Positions 29,124 through 37,137 of a stretch of 50,025 nucleotides of DNA are shown here, piece by piece. Each line of letters begins with the position of its first letter. Positions within the stretch are counted from its first letter, which is position 1. The stretch lies in the IMG/VR virus record IMGVR_UViG_3300009002_000007, positions 1 through 50,025 of that record; one strand, given 5' to 3'. This DNA is from a virus. A program made the translations under genes and the position numbers. The notes beneath the pieces were generated by a model. It was not told where the DNA came from. It did not search any database and worked only from the letters and a program-made list of their open reading frames with translations.

Positions 29124-29740
29124 TGGGAAAATACGTAGAAATTTTAGATGCAAGCGATTGGGATGCATGGTGTGACAAATACATCGATCCCCTTTTAAGA
29201 AAAGGAGAATATGAACTCATAGTTGACGAAGCGGCTCCGAGTGTTTTAGTATTTCCTTTATTTAAAGAACAGTTTTGTAAAGATCTAATTGAACTATGTG
29301 AAACTGAAGGAGAATGGACAGTAGATAGGCATGAATTTTATCCAACAACCGACATGCTCATTGAAAAAGTATGGATGACTGAAATTTACTCAAAAGTTCT
29401 TAATGAATTTGTTAGGCCATTAGGAATATGGTTCTGGACTTTAGAAGGAAAGCAGTGGAATTCTATGTCAGATGAAACATTTATTGTAAAGTATACTACA
29501 GAAACACAAGCGCACCTTTCTCTTCACCATGATAATAGCCATTTAACAACTGTTGTTAGAATGAATGAAGATTTTACAGGAGGTGGAACTTATTTCCCAT
29601 TATATAAAGCAAATATTAGTCCTCCTAGAGTTGGAATGGCAGCTTTACATCCAGGCGCAATTACACATAGACATGGTGCAAAGCCTATTTTTTCAGGAAC
29701 AAGGTATATTACTGTAAGTTTCTGTAAGATGAGCGGATAA
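29123..29740 (+). CDS. Collagen lysyl hydroxylase-like oxygenase (PLOD domain)
   Basis: A 205-aa 2-oxoglutarate/Fe(II) oxygenase resembling the catalytic C-terminal domain of animal procollagen-lysine hydroxylases. LSLHHDNSHLTTVVRMN (132-148) matches the animal FSLHHDASTFTINIALN; DFTGGGTYF (150-158), LHPGAITHRH (175-184) and SGTRYITVSF (191-200) also match in order. Iron ligands are H135, D137 and H184; R194 binds 2-oxoglutarate, ten residues after H184 as in human PLOD1. It should hydroxylate Lys in X-Lys-Gly, the dominant Lys context of the collagen fibre 3 kb upstream. No signal peptide, so it acts on the fibre in the cytosol before virion assembly. Confidence 0.9.
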   Translation: MGKYVEILDASDWDAWCDKYIDPLLRKGEYELIVDEAAPSVLVFPLFKEQFCKDLIELCETEGEWTVDRHEFYPTTDMLIEKVWMTEIYSKVLNEFVRPLGIWFWTLEGKQWNSMSDETFIVKYTTETQAHLSLHHDNSHLTTVVRMNEDFTGGGTYFPLYKANISPPRVGMAALHPGAITHRHGAKPIFSGTRYITVSFCKMSG

Positions 29741-29743
29741 ATA
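29736..29743 (+). promoter_or_regulatory. Late-type promoter abutting a start codon
   Basis: GATAAATA overlaps the stop of the PLOD-like gene and ends five bases before the ATG at 29748. Confidence 0.55.
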
Positions 29744-29747
29744 GAAT

Positions 29748-30701
29748 ATGAAGCAAATACAATCATTCAACCAATTTATTAACGAAAGCCTAAACGAAGA
29801 TACTAATGATCTTTTTAAAGTTTATCTAGCAATTGATCCCGACTCAGGTCACAGGTGGTGGTCTTATAAAGGATTTGCGTCCGATAATTTCTTTATACAA
29901 ATTAATAAAGACAATTATAAAGACATAGATATTAATCCAGACTATCCTATATTAACCTATAATTCAGGAGTAGTTGAAACCCTTTTAAAGGAAGGATTAG
30001 TTAAAAAAGAAAATGTATATAATAGACCAGAATTCATTAAGCAATCTGGATCTAAGGCAGAGTTTCATAAAATAGTCGATGGAGATGAAAACATTCCACA
30101 AACATGCCATGACGAGAAAGAAGCTTTAGAAATTGGTTTTCCATTAATTGCAAAGCCAGCTGAAGGACATTCAGGTATTGGAATTCAGGTTTTTAAATCT
30201 CAGGAAGATTGGGATAAAGCTGATCATTCTAAATTTGACGTATATTCCGAATTCGTAGATAAGAAATCAGAGCATAGAATAATTAACTTTAAAGGAGATG
30301 CTTTCTTTTGGATGGAAAGAGAACCATTAAATGATAAAGCAAAATCAGGCGATGGTGACGGAAAAGAAGAAATGAATTTTAAATATATCAAAAGAGATAT
30401 TACAACTCTTCCTGAAAAATTTAAAACACTAATAGAAAAATTCTGTGATAAGTTTAAAGATTTACCATATATATGTTTTGATATAATGGAAGATCAAGAA
30501 GGAAAATTGTATATTATAGAAAGTAATTCTCAACCTGGAGTTCCTTATGATTCTACTGTGCAAATATACCGTAAAATATTTAAAGACTTTTACGGAAGAG
30601 AAGTAAACAAAGATACTGACAAGGCCCTAACAAAATTATCTAATGATTTAGATAAAAAAACTATAGAACTTGACAGCGAACGATTCGAAATAAAAGAATA
30701 A
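29748..30701 (+). CDS. ATP-grasp ligase-like protein, possible virion-internal
   Basis: A 317-aa protein with an ATP-grasp core: GFPLIAKPAEGHSGIGIQVF (about residues 129-148, the ATP-binding strand and glycine loop), YSEFVDKKSEHRII, and the metal-binding end ICFDIMEDQEGKLYIIESNS (about 244-263). ATP-grasp enzymes join an acid to an amine via an acyl phosphate; RimK-type members add amino acids to proteins. The first residues (MKQIQSFNQFINES) resemble T4 capsid-targeting peptides, which are cut after (I/L)xE, so the enzyme may be packed in the head and delivered with the DNA. The substrate is unknown. Confidence 0.78.
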   Translation: MKQIQSFNQFINESLNEDTNDLFKVYLAIDPDSGHRWWSYKGFASDNFFIQINKDNYKDIDINPDYPILTYNSGVVETLLKEGLVKKENVYNRPEFIKQSGSKAEFHKIVDGDENIPQTCHDEKEALEIGFPLIAKPAEGHSGIGIQVFKSQEDWDKADHSKFDVYSEFVDKKSEHRIINFKGDAFFWMEREPLNDKAKSGDGDGKEEMNFKYIKRDITTLPEKFKTLIEKFCDKFKDLPYICFDIMEDQEGKLYIIESNSQPGVPYDSTVQIYRKIFKDFYGREVNKDTDKALTKLSNDLDKKTIELDSERFEIKE

Positions 30702-30704
30702 ATT

Positions 30705-30929
30705 ATGGCATATCCGGATATGACTTGTATGCATGTGAACTTATGGGTTCATCACATGGACATTGACAAACTGTTTGACTTTATAACAGAAAGAATTAAA
30801 GAACCACCTAGCTATTGGATTTCTAGAGAATCTTGTCCTTCTACTATAACAGGAGGATATGCAGAAATTAACGTATCATATAACACATACCTTATGATAA
30901 GACGTGTTAAAGAACACGGTCACTTTTAA
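30705..30929 (+). CDS. Hypothetical small protein, 74 aa
   Basis: A short soluble protein beginning MAYPDMTCMHVNLWVHHMDI, with several His and two Cys (one in the start, one in ESCPST). No family recognised. It follows the ATP-grasp gene by three bases and is probably in its operon. Confidence 0.6.
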   Translation: MAYPDMTCMHVNLWVHHMDIDKLFDFITERIKEPPSYWISRESCPSTITGGYAEINVSYNTYLMIRRVKEHGHF

Positions 30930-30962
30930 TTGAAACAATTCCAAATGGAAGTGTATAGTTAA

Positions 30963-30976
30963 GTATAATTAATAAA
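30963..30976 (+). promoter_or_regulatory. Promoter-like GTATAATTAATAAA
   Basis: A variant of the GTATAAT-ATTAAA class, ten bases before the ATG at 30986 and in a gap between genes. Confidence 0.45.
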
Positions 30977-30985
30977 CTTCCAAGT

Positions 30986-31453
30986 ATGAATAGATTATGG
31001 TTACGATTTGCGCTGTGTATTTACGCAATATTATATACAGTGTGTCTGCCACTAATCCTAGGCATAGAGGATAGTTATAGTGATTATCATCAATTAAAAC
31101 CAATCTTATTCCCTTTATTAACAATAGGAGTTTCATTAGGATTATGGCTTCATCGTTCTATTGAATGGAAAATACCAGCATTCTTATTAATAATCATAGC
31201 AAGCTTTAGCGTTGCAAATTACCCTACAATACATAATATATCCGCTATTCTATTTTTTATGTCATCGACGTGGATTATGCTCTTTGATAAAAGATTTAAA
31301 ATCTTTGGAATAATATCCGCAATATTATATCCAACACTCTTTATAGACACTGAACAAAATTTATTCTTGTTTGAAGTGTTACAGATACCTATTCTTTCCT
31401 TTTATCATTTCTCTAGAGTAGTATACTTAATGAGATTAAAGAAGAAAATATAA
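30986..31453 (+). CDS. Polytopic membrane protein, 155 aa
   Basis: About five hydrophobic helices (roughly residues 6-26, 38-55, 63-82, 84-101 and 105-130) and a basic end (RLKKKI). No family recognised. It has its own promoter-like element. It resembles small integral membrane proteins of host type, so it could have been acquired from a host. Confidence 0.65.
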   Translation: MNRLWLRFALCIYAILYTVCLPLILGIEDSYSDYHQLKPILFPLLTIGVSLGLWLHRSIEWKIPAFLLIIIASFSVANYPTIHNISAILFFMSSTWIMLFDKRFKIFGIISAILYPTLFIDTEQNLFLFEVLQIPILSFYHFSRVVYLMRLKKKI

Positions 31454-31482
31454 ACAATTACACATATTTGAGTATAATCTAT

Positions 31483-31731
31483 ATGGCAAAGAAGAAAAAG
31501 AAGCTAGAGATTATTCACGTTAAGAAGCCAATTATTGGCGAAACGTACTATTTCTATTTCGCAGGATCATGGGAAGTAGGAAAGTTAGAATGCACCTCTG
31601 ACAAATTAACAGAAACATACGGCCATCGATGGTTTACATTTGTTAATGGAAATTATGGAAGACAAATGAGATATCCAGTCTCTATTTATAATATTAGAAA
31701 AACTCACCCAAAACAAGAAAAAGATGTATAG
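31483..31731 (+). CDS. Hypothetical basic protein, 82 aa
   Basis: I start it at the ATG at 31483 (MAKKKKKLEIIHVKKP); the bases before it form the promoter-like GAGTATAATCTATATG. The body has beta character (GETYYFYFAGSWEVGKLEC) and may be a small SH3-like fold. It overlaps the exonuclease gene by eight bases. Function unknown. Confidence 0.6.
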   Translation: MAKKKKKLEIIHVKKPIIGETYYFYFAGSWEVGKLECTSDKLTETYGHRWFTFVNGNYGRQMRYPVSIYNIRKTHPKQEKDV

Positions 31732-32470
31732 TATTTCAGATTTAAAAAACATGTTATTTATTGACATTGAAACGTCAACTGCTGCAAAGGACTTAGATAG
31801 CTTTGCAGAGATTATTGGAGAAAACGCATACTCTCATTGGGAAAAGAAAGCAAAGTACGGTAGACAAAGTAAATCAGAGTATGAAGGAGTTTCAGATGCT
31901 GATATGTATATCAAGGATGCTGCCCTTTATCCTGAATTCGGAAGAGCAGTAGTTATTACAATTGGACAAGTCACCTTCCCAGATGGCATTACACCTACCC
32001 CTAAAGTAAAGTCTTTTTATGGAGATGATGAAAAGAATACTCTAAAGGAATTTATGGATACGATGGCATTAATCTTTAAGGCAAATCCTAAAATTCAAAT
32101 AGTAGGTCATAACATTAAAGGCTTTGATATGCCTTACCTGATTAAAAGATCTATTATTCAAGGTGTAGAAATTCCACAGCAACTACATTTACAGAAACTT
32201 AAACCATGGGAAAACTGTCTATTAGATACTAATGAAATATGGAAGTTTGGTGGATGGAACGGTGCTTCACTTTCTATGATCTGTGATCTTTTACAGATAC
32301 CTTCTCCTAAACAAAACATGTATGGTGGTGAAGTATCAGAAGCATATTATGCTGGAAGATTAGAAGAAATTAAAGACTATTGTGAAGATGATGTTATTGG
32401 AACTATGAATGTCTTATTGAAAATGTCAGATATGGAACTAGTATCTAAAGTAGTAGAAGTTCCATTTTAA
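31724..32470 (+). CDS. DEDDy 3'-5' exonuclease (DnaQ/PolB-exo type)
   Basis: A 248-aa exonuclease of the RNase H-like DEDD superfamily. FIDIET (12-17) gives the first Asp and Glu; GHNIKGFDMPYL (about 125-136) the second Asp; YCEDDVIGT (about 219-227) the last Asp with the Tyr of the DEDDy subtype. The family resembles the stand-alone PolB exonuclease domain (DNA_pol_B_exo2). It could proofread for the phage polymerase or degrade host or damaged DNA. It overlaps the upstream gene and ends just before the early-type promoter at 32484. Confidence 0.88.
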   Translation: MYSISDLKNMLFIDIETSTAAKDLDSFAEIIGENAYSHWEKKAKYGRQSKSEYEGVSDADMYIKDAALYPEFGRAVVITIGQVTFPDGITPTPKVKSFYGDDEKNTLKEFMDTMALIFKANPKIQIVGHNIKGFDMPYLIKRSIIQGVEIPQQLHLQKLKPWENCLLDTNEIWKFGGWNGASLSMICDLLQIPSPKQNMYGGEVSEAYYAGRLEEIKDYCEDDVIGTMNVLLKMSDMELVSKVVEVPF

Positions 32471-32483
32471 TTTAAACTTTTTT

Positions 32484-32544
32484 GAAAATAAACAGTTAAA
32501 AGTTTTTTTATCTCAGAATTTTTGCTTATATTAGTATAGTAATT
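32484..32544 (+). promoter_or_regulatory. Early-type phage promoter, plus strand
   Basis: The blocks are GAAAATAAACAGTTAAAAG, a T-run, TATCTCAGAA, TTTTTGC and TTATATTAGTATAGTAATT. All match the copies at 38360 and 38796 and the minus-strand copies at 31-3095. An A-rich leader and the ATG at 32560 follow. Confidence 0.8.
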
Positions 32545-32559
32545 AAAAAATAAAGAAAT

Positions 32560-32844
32560 ATGTTTGAAGACTTCGAAGACCAAAACAACGATGAGCACGA
32601 TGAAATAGCTCAAATTCAAAAAAATGCAGATATGGAAAATAACCTTCACGAACTGAAAGATAAACTAGTTAGAAATAACTGGGATATGATCTTAGAAAAA
32701 GGAGTTGACTTTAAATCAATGCAAGACAACGGCATAGAAATAGAACCGATTATCAGAACATTACAGCAAATGTTAGATTGGTTTCAGGAATCTGAAGAAT
32801 ATGAAAAATGTGCACATCTTAAAAATATTCTAGACAATAAATAA
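32560..32844 (+). CDS. Small protein with UVR-like C-terminus (paralogue 2)
   Basis: A 94-aa acidic protein. Its end (QQMLDWFQESEEYEKCAHLK then NILDNK) shares the hairpin motif with the proteins at 11305, 33795 and 34398 and comes closest to the UVR motif of the phage unfoldase (EYEKCAHLK versus DYEKAAHFR). It has a strong early-type promoter, so it is made early. An adaptor or inhibitor acting on Clp is a testable idea. Confidence 0.72.
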   Translation: MFEDFEDQNNDEHDEIAQIQKNADMENNLHELKDKLVRNNWDMILEKGVDFKSMQDNGIEIEPIIRTLQQMLDWFQESEEYEKCAHLKNILDNK

Positions 32845-32850
32845 AATGTG

Positions 32851-32858
32851 TATAAATA
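32851..32858 (+). promoter_or_regulatory. Exact T4-late-like TATAAATA
   Basis: TATAAATA ends five bases before the ATG at 32863. It is the exact T4 late promoter sequence. Confidence 0.55.
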
Positions 32859-32862
32859 TATC

Positions 32863-33057
32863 ATGGAAGAACAATTATTAAAAGTCATTGCGGAGCAACT
32901 TACGAGAATTGCAGATCTTATGGAAAACCAACAGAAAAGAGATGTGGTTGAAAAAAGAAAGAGCATTAAAGTCGTTAAGGAAGCCGTAAAGAAAAGAAAG
33001 AATGAACTACTACGAACTGCTGCAGATAGACAAGTCAGCAAGCCAAGCCGAGATTAA
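32863..33057 (+). CDS. Small coiled-coil protein overlapping dnaJ
   Basis: A 64-aa helical protein (MEEQLLKVIAEQLTRIADLM start) with a very basic second half (EKRKSIKVVKEAVKKRKNEL). The ATG at 32863 follows TATAAATA. The last 56 bases are also the first codons of the dnaJ-like gene in another frame, so either both are made from overlapping frames or this gene ends in a region of dual use. No family recognised. Confidence 0.55.
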   Translation: MEEQLLKVIAEQLTRIADLMENQQKRDVVEKRKSIKVVKEAVKKRKNELLRTAADRQVSKPSRD

Positions 33058-33802
33058 GAAGGCCTATCGTAAGCTAGCAAAGCAATATCATCCCGATACT
33101 GTCGAAGGGGATGAGTCTTCATTTAAAGAAATAGTTACAGCATACGAGGTTTTATCTGACGAGAACAGAAAAAGAAAGTACGATATTGAATTAGGATATA
33201 AGTCTTCTGGCAATCCATTTCATAGTTGGTTTCAAAACGGAGAAGGATCCTTCAGTGATATGTTCAATGATGCGTTTGGTTCTTCTTCAAAAGGAAGAGA
33301 CGTTACGGTTAGAATGACAATAACTCTAGAAGAATCTTACCATGGAACTCAAAAGAGAGTAGACATAGGTTCTAAAAAACTAAACGTTAATATACCTAAA
33401 GGAGTTTATGAAGGTATGAAGTTAAAGATTAGTGGAAAAGGTCAACCTCATCCTGCTAATTCATCTGCACCCAAAGGAGATCTAATCATTATAATTAATT
33501 TAAAATATGATGATAGGATTATATTAAACGGAAATGACATCTATGTAGATGCAAATGTTCCTTTTTATGATATGATTCTAGGAACTGAAATAGAAATCAA
33601 TACGCCTTTTTATAAAATAAAGGTAAATGTACCTCCAAATTCACAGAATAATAAGATATTAAGAATAAGTGGTAAAGGATTTCCGATATATAGTATGAAT
33701 ACTTATGGTAACCTTATGGTGAAGTTAAATGCATTTAATCCACCCCTTAAAGATTCACAAATAGAACTAATAAAAAAAATAAAAGAAATAGACAATGAAT
33801 GA
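33002..33802 (+). CDS. DnaJ/CbpA-like co-chaperone without zinc domain
   Basis: A 266-aa J-protein. The J domain is complete (residues 1-62) with HPD at 30-32 (QYHPDT). A Gly/Phe-rich linker (NPFHSWFQNGEGSFSDMF) follows, then the two C-terminal substrate-binding beta domains (about 90-255). The Cys-rich zinc module of true DnaJ is missing, as in CbpA and type II proteins. No DnaK is in the window, so it probably steers host DnaK, as lambda does with host DnaJ/DnaK in reverse. The start is fixed by the J domain; it overlaps the previous gene by 56 bases and the next by eight. Confidence 0.9.
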   Translation: MNYYELLQIDKSASQAEIKKAYRKLAKQYHPDTVEGDESSFKEIVTAYEVLSDENRKRKYDIELGYKSSGNPFHSWFQNGEGSFSDMFNDAFGSSSKGRDVTVRMTITLEESYHGTQKRVDIGSKKLNVNIPKGVYEGMKLKISGKGQPHPANSSAPKGDLIIIINLKYDDRIILNGNDIYVDANVPFYDMILGTEIEINTPFYKIKVNVPPNSQNNKILRISGKGFPIYSMNTYGNLMVKLNAFNPPLKDSQIELIKKIKEIDNE

Positions 33803-34100
33803 TTTACCAGATTTTGACGAATGGGATAATTCAGATACCAATAGACATAATCCAGAATTTGAAGTTAACAACAGCGTAGAATCAATCGCGTTTATTGAAA
33901 AATTGAAATCATCATCCAAAGAGATAATGATGGACTTAATTTATAAGGCTATAATTGAAAATGAAATGGGAGCATTAAACAATAATTCTCCTAAAGAAGA
34001 AAAAATAGCAGCACTAGAAACGGTTATCAAATATTTCGCAGAACAAGAAGAATATGAAAGATGCCATGAACTTAAAAAAATCATAAGTAATATATGTTAA
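33795..34100 (+). CDS. Small protein with UVR-like C-terminus (paralogue 3)
   Basis: A 101-aa acidic protein ending ALETVIKYFAEQEEYERCHE then LKKIISNIC, the shared hairpin motif. Overlap with dnaJ (eight bases) and with rpsU (seven bases) places it in a translationally coupled set of chaperone, adaptor-like and ribosomal genes. Confidence 0.72.
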   Translation: MNDLPDFDEWDNSDTNRHNPEFEVNNSVESIAFIEKLKSSSKEIMMDLIYKAIIENEMGALNNNSPKEEKIAALETVIKYFAEQEEYERCHELKKIISNIC

Positions 34101-34291
34101 TAATTAATGTAGATAAAGGGAATATAGAAAAAGCTTTAAAACAGTATAAGCGTAAAACCATTAAGACCAAACAAATGAAAAAGGTCAGAGATGAGAAGCA
34201 GTATACGAAGCCCTCTGCATTAAAGAGACTTAAGTTCCAAAAGGCAATATATCTTCAAAAGAAATCTGACGCCGAAAACAAGGACAAGTAG
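34094..34291 (+). CDS. rpsU: Ribosomal protein bS21
   Basis: The 65-aa basic protein matches bS21: MLIINVDKGNIEKALKQYKR (1-20), then KTIKTKQMKKVRDEKQYTKP (21-40) and a Lys-rich helix with KRLKFQKAIYLQKK. The MLII-V-G-IE-ALK-YKRK opening follows the Bacteroidota form. bS21 sits next to the 3' end of 16S rRNA; in Flavobacteriia bS21 helps hide the anti-Shine-Dalgarno sequence. A phage copy could replace the host protein in 30S subunits and favour phage mRNAs, most of which lack Shine-Dalgarno sites here. It overlaps the preceding gene by seven bases. Confidence 0.88.
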   Translation: MLIINVDKGNIEKALKQYKRKTIKTKQMKKVRDEKQYTKPSALKRLKFQKAIYLQKKSDAENKDK

Positions 34292-34345
34292 AAATATAAT
34301 AACATATTTTTTTACTTCATTTTACCTTAGACCTTACCGGAATTA

Positions 34346-34376
34346 AATATATAAATTGAGATTATTTATATCTCGA
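34346..34376 (+). promoter_or_regulatory. Late-type promoter plus 5' hairpin
   Basis: AATATATAA (34346-34354) is followed by TTGAGAT (34356-34362) pairing with ATCTCGA (34370-34376), one wobble pair included. The ATG follows at 34398. Confidence 0.45.
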
Positions 34377-34397
34377 TATAAAAAAATATACTTTGTA

Positions 34398-34655
34398 ATG
34401 AAGGAATCTTTTAGTGATGACAAAGACGCATTGATGAGATCAAGCTATTATACTATCACAAGAAATTTTACTAAAACCATTAATAGATTTGTTGTATTCA
34501 GCGAAGGCAAGAATACGATAGAAATCCCTCATGGCGAAGGACAAAGAAGCAAGTTCATAGATATTATTATAGAATATTTTGAAGAACTTGAGGAGTATGA
34601 AAAATGTGATACGTTATTGCAGCTTAAAAAAACGGTAATAATGGCAGGAGACTAA
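34398..34655 (+). CDS. Small protein with UVR-like C-terminus (paralogue 4)
   Basis: I start the 85-aa protein at the ATG at 34398 (MKESFSDDKDALMRSS), downstream of the late-type promoter and hairpin; a longer TTG-started frame would include the hairpin. The C-terminal half (FIDIIIEYFEELEEYEKCDT) carries the same hairpin motif as the proteins at 11305, 32560 and 33795. Confidence 0.68.
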   Translation: MKESFSDDKDALMRSSYYTITRNFTKTINRFVVFSEGKNTIEIPHGEGQRSKFIDIIIEYFEELEEYEKCDTLLQLKKTVIMAGD

Positions 34656-34669
34656 AAAAATTAAACTCA

Positions 34670-35398
34670 ATGAGCAGAAACAATTCAAATAATAAATCTT
34701 CATCTAGTTCCGATGGACCTAGAAGAAGAAGATACGGAATAAAAGAAGCAGAATTAAAAGGAGTACAATTAAGACAATCCCAAAAGAAATATACAAACAC
34801 AATACTAGAGAATCAGATAACGTTTTGCACAGGTCCAGCTGGAACATCCAAAACATTTACAGCGTGTTATACTGCACTTCTCCTCTTAGCTAGAAAAGAG
34901 ATTTCACAAATAGTATTATGTAAACCCATTCAGGAAGCAGGTGAAAAGTTAGGATTTTTACCAGGAGATATCGCAGACAAGATAGATCCATTCATGCAAT
35001 CATACATATCGAACATTACAAAAATAGTAGGAGCTGAAATAGCACAAACTCTCGTAGAGAAAGAAGTTATTGTATTTAGACCAATGGCATATATGAGAGG
35101 TGATACGTTTGACGGATCGTTAATGGTATTAGATGAGGCACAGAATGCTACGTTTAAACAGTTAATGTTATTTGTAACAAGAATGGGTAAAGACTCTAAG
35201 GTTATAGTAACTGGAGATGTTAGTCAGCATGATATATCTAAAGCCAATGTTGGTTTACCTTCGTTTACTGAATTAATGACAGGTATTAAAGGAATAGGTG
35301 TGCATGAATTTACTGAAAAAGATATTGTTAGAGCAAAGATCCTTCAGGAAGTCGTAAAGAGATATGACAAGTGGAAGGAAAACCACGAGCCTAAATAA
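34670..35398 (+). CDS. phoH: PhoH-like P-loop ATPase
   Basis: A 242-aa PhoH domain. After a disordered Ser/Asn/Arg start come Walker A GPAGTSKT (55-62), VLCKPIQEAGEKLGFLPGD (about 84-102), the Walker B LDEAQN (about 154-159) and VTGDVSQHD. PhoH is a helicase-type ATPase, common in marine phages, whose role in infection is still debated (RNA handling or phosphate stress). It precedes the RNase HII gene. Confidence 0.93.
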   Translation: MSRNNSNNKSSSSSDGPRRRRYGIKEAELKGVQLRQSQKKYTNTILENQITFCTGPAGTSKTFTACYTALLLLARKEISQIVLCKPIQEAGEKLGFLPGDIADKIDPFMQSYISNITKIVGAEIAQTLVEKEVIVFRPMAYMRGDTFDGSLMVLDEAQNATFKQLMLFVTRMGKDSKVIVTGDVSQHDISKANVGLPSFTELMTGIKGIGVHEFTEKDIVRAKILQEVVKRYDKWKENHEPK

Positions 35399-35439
35399 AC
35401 ATTTCACTAAATGTGTGTATAACTCCTATAAAACTTAAT

Positions 35440-36069
35440 ATGGAGAAAGCAAAACACATCTTACTTAAAGGAAGTTATAATGACGATAGAAATATCGTTG
35501 AAGTTGGAATAGACGAAGCAGGTCGAGGTGCCTTGGCAGGACCAGTTACAGTATCTGCGGTTATTATGCCGTATGGATTTAACCATCCTTTAATAAAAGA
35601 TTCTAAATTGCTAAATGAATCTCAAAGAAAAGAGGCTAGGGAAATAGTATTAGATAACGCAATTGCGTATAGCGTTCAGCATATAGATACGGAAACAATA
35701 GAATCTACTAACATATTAAAGGCTACTCTTCTAGGAATGAAAGAATGTCTAAACACTATTGACAATTCATTTAATTTTATATTAGTGGATGGAGATCAAT
35801 TCCACGGATACGAAGGAATACCTTTTAAAACTGTAATAGGTGGAGATAATAAATATAGTTCTATTGCTGCTGCATCTATACTTGCTAAAACAAGTAGAGA
35901 TATGTTAATGAAAGAATTAGATGAAGAAACTCCAGGATATGGATGGAATTCTAATAAAGGATATGGGACAAAACAACATATAACTGCAATAAAAGAAATG
36001 GGAGCTAGTGATGTACACAGGCCTTCTTTTATATCACATCTATTAACTACTACTAATTCATTATTCTAA
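35440..36069 (+). CDS. rnhB: Ribonuclease HII
   Basis: I start the 209-aa protein at the ATG at 35440; an upstream GTG would add nine residues that do not look conserved. It has DEAGRG (25-30) with the two catalytic acids, the DSKLLNE segment, an internal VDGD, and KYSSIAAASILAKTSRD. RNase HII cuts RNA in RNA/DNA hybrids, so it can remove primers and ribonucleotides during phage replication. Its stop overlaps the next ATG by one base (TAATG). Confidence 0.92.
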   Translation: MEKAKHILLKGSYNDDRNIVEVGIDEAGRGALAGPVTVSAVIMPYGFNHPLIKDSKLLNESQRKEAREIVLDNAIAYSVQHIDTETIESTNILKATLLGMKECLNTIDNSFNFILVDGDQFHGYEGIPFKTVIGGDNKYSSIAAASILAKTSRDMLMKELDEETPGYGWNSNKGYGTKQHITAIKEMGASDVHRPSFISHLLTTTNSLF

Positions 36070-36410
36070 TGAAACTTTTTTACGGCTTTTTATTATTTCT
36101 CTTAGGGCAAGGACTTATTTGGATTCAAACTAACGGTCAATTCGTATGGCCCTGGTTTAAGAAAAACCCATGGCCAGTTGCCATTGGAATGGGTTCTATT
36201 ATTAGTTACATTTTAATTAGAGCAACTCAAATGGTCGTTGAGCACTTTGATGGTTTACTGTGGCCTGGAAGATTCATAGGTTTTGCTAGTGGTATTCTTA
36301 TATTTACTGCTATGACTTATTACTTTATGAATGAAGGTATCACGGCGAAGACCGGAGTGTCTCTATTATTAACCCTTATTTTAATATCGATACAAATACT
36401 ATGGAAATAA
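36069..36410 (+). CDS. Membrane protein, 113 aa
   Basis: Three to four hydrophobic helices (about 3-20, 38-54, 68-88, 94-112) with a WPWFKKNPWPVA linker. The type is common in marine phages without known role. It overlaps both neighbours (one base with rnhB, ten bases with the glycosyltransferase-like gene), so the three are translated in a chain. Confidence 0.7.
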   Translation: MKLFYGFLLFLLGQGLIWIQTNGQFVWPWFKKNPWPVAIGMGSIISYILIRATQMVVEHFDGLLWPGRFIGFASGILIFTAMTYYFMNEGITAKTGVSLLLTLILISIQILWK

Positions 36411-37126
36411 ATTCAGTTACAGTTGTTCTTACCTCATGTGGAAGAGTTGATCTTTTAGAAAAAACACTAGACTCTTTTTTTAAATTCAACACATATCCAA
36501 TTGAAAGATTTATTATAACAGAGGACTCTGCACAGGAAGAAGTATTTGATGCATGCAACGATCTCAACAAGAAGTATGACAACTCTCTCGAATTTATGTT
36601 TAATGAAAATAAACTAGGACAATCTAAGTCAATAGATAAAGCATACTCTACTGTAACTACTAAATACGTTTTTCATTGTGAAGAAGATTGGGAATTCTAT
36701 AGACATGGATTTATCGAAGATTCTATTAGAATTCTCTCTGCTAGTGAAAAAATATTACAAGCATGGATACGCCCAAAGAACGATAGGATTTTAAATAAAA
36801 TATCTGAAAGAGTATTTGAATTAAATGGAATGAAAATTAGGGCTGTTCTTCCTGCTAGTTTTTCGACAGGAGACATGAACGAAGATGGTACACCTATGAT
36901 AGTCAGGGATTATATGGGATTTAGCTGGAATCCAGGCCTAAAACGAATTAGTGACTATAGACTATTAAATAACGGGTACACGGGAATGGTTAGAGAACAT
37001 CTCGTAGATCACTGGTACAGAGATCAGGGTTTTATAGTTGTTAGTTTATCAGTGAATGATAATGATGGATATGTTAAACACATCGGATGGGATAGAAGGG
37101 CTGGAGATCCTGGATTCGTAGGATAG
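36401..37126 (+). CDS. GT2-like glycosyltransferase
   Basis: A 241-aa GT-A protein: VTVVLTSCGRVDLLEKTLDS (6-25) is the donor-binding start; FHCEEDWEFY (91-100) supplies the acidic metal-binding residues; a Trp-rich C-terminal part follows. It is a fifth glycosyltransferase gene of the window but lies outside the fibre block, next to a membrane protein, so its acceptor could be the envelope. Family assignment is fairly sure; the role is unknown. Confidence 0.78.
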   Translation: MEINSVTVVLTSCGRVDLLEKTLDSFFKFNTYPIERFIITEDSAQEEVFDACNDLNKKYDNSLEFMFNENKLGQSKSIDKAYSTVTTKYVFHCEEDWEFYRHGFIEDSIRILSASEKILQAWIRPKNDRILNKISERVFELNGMKIRAVLPASFSTGDMNEDGTPMIVRDYMGFSWNPGLKRISDYRLLNNGYTGMVREHLVDHWYRDQGFIVVSLSVNDNDGYVKHIGWDRRAGDPGFVG

Positions 37127-37134
37127 ATATATAG
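37126..37134 (+). promoter_or_regulatory. Late-type promoter abutting a start codon
   Basis: GATATATAG overlaps the preceding stop and ends four bases before the ATG at 37138. Confidence 0.6.
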
Positions 37135-37137
37135 AGT

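Noticed and set aside
29736-29747. Shine-Dalgarno sites before late genes
   Set aside because: Most starts here follow A/T-rich or TATA-like bases without AGGAGG, as expected for Bacteroidota, so no ribosome binding site is annotated.
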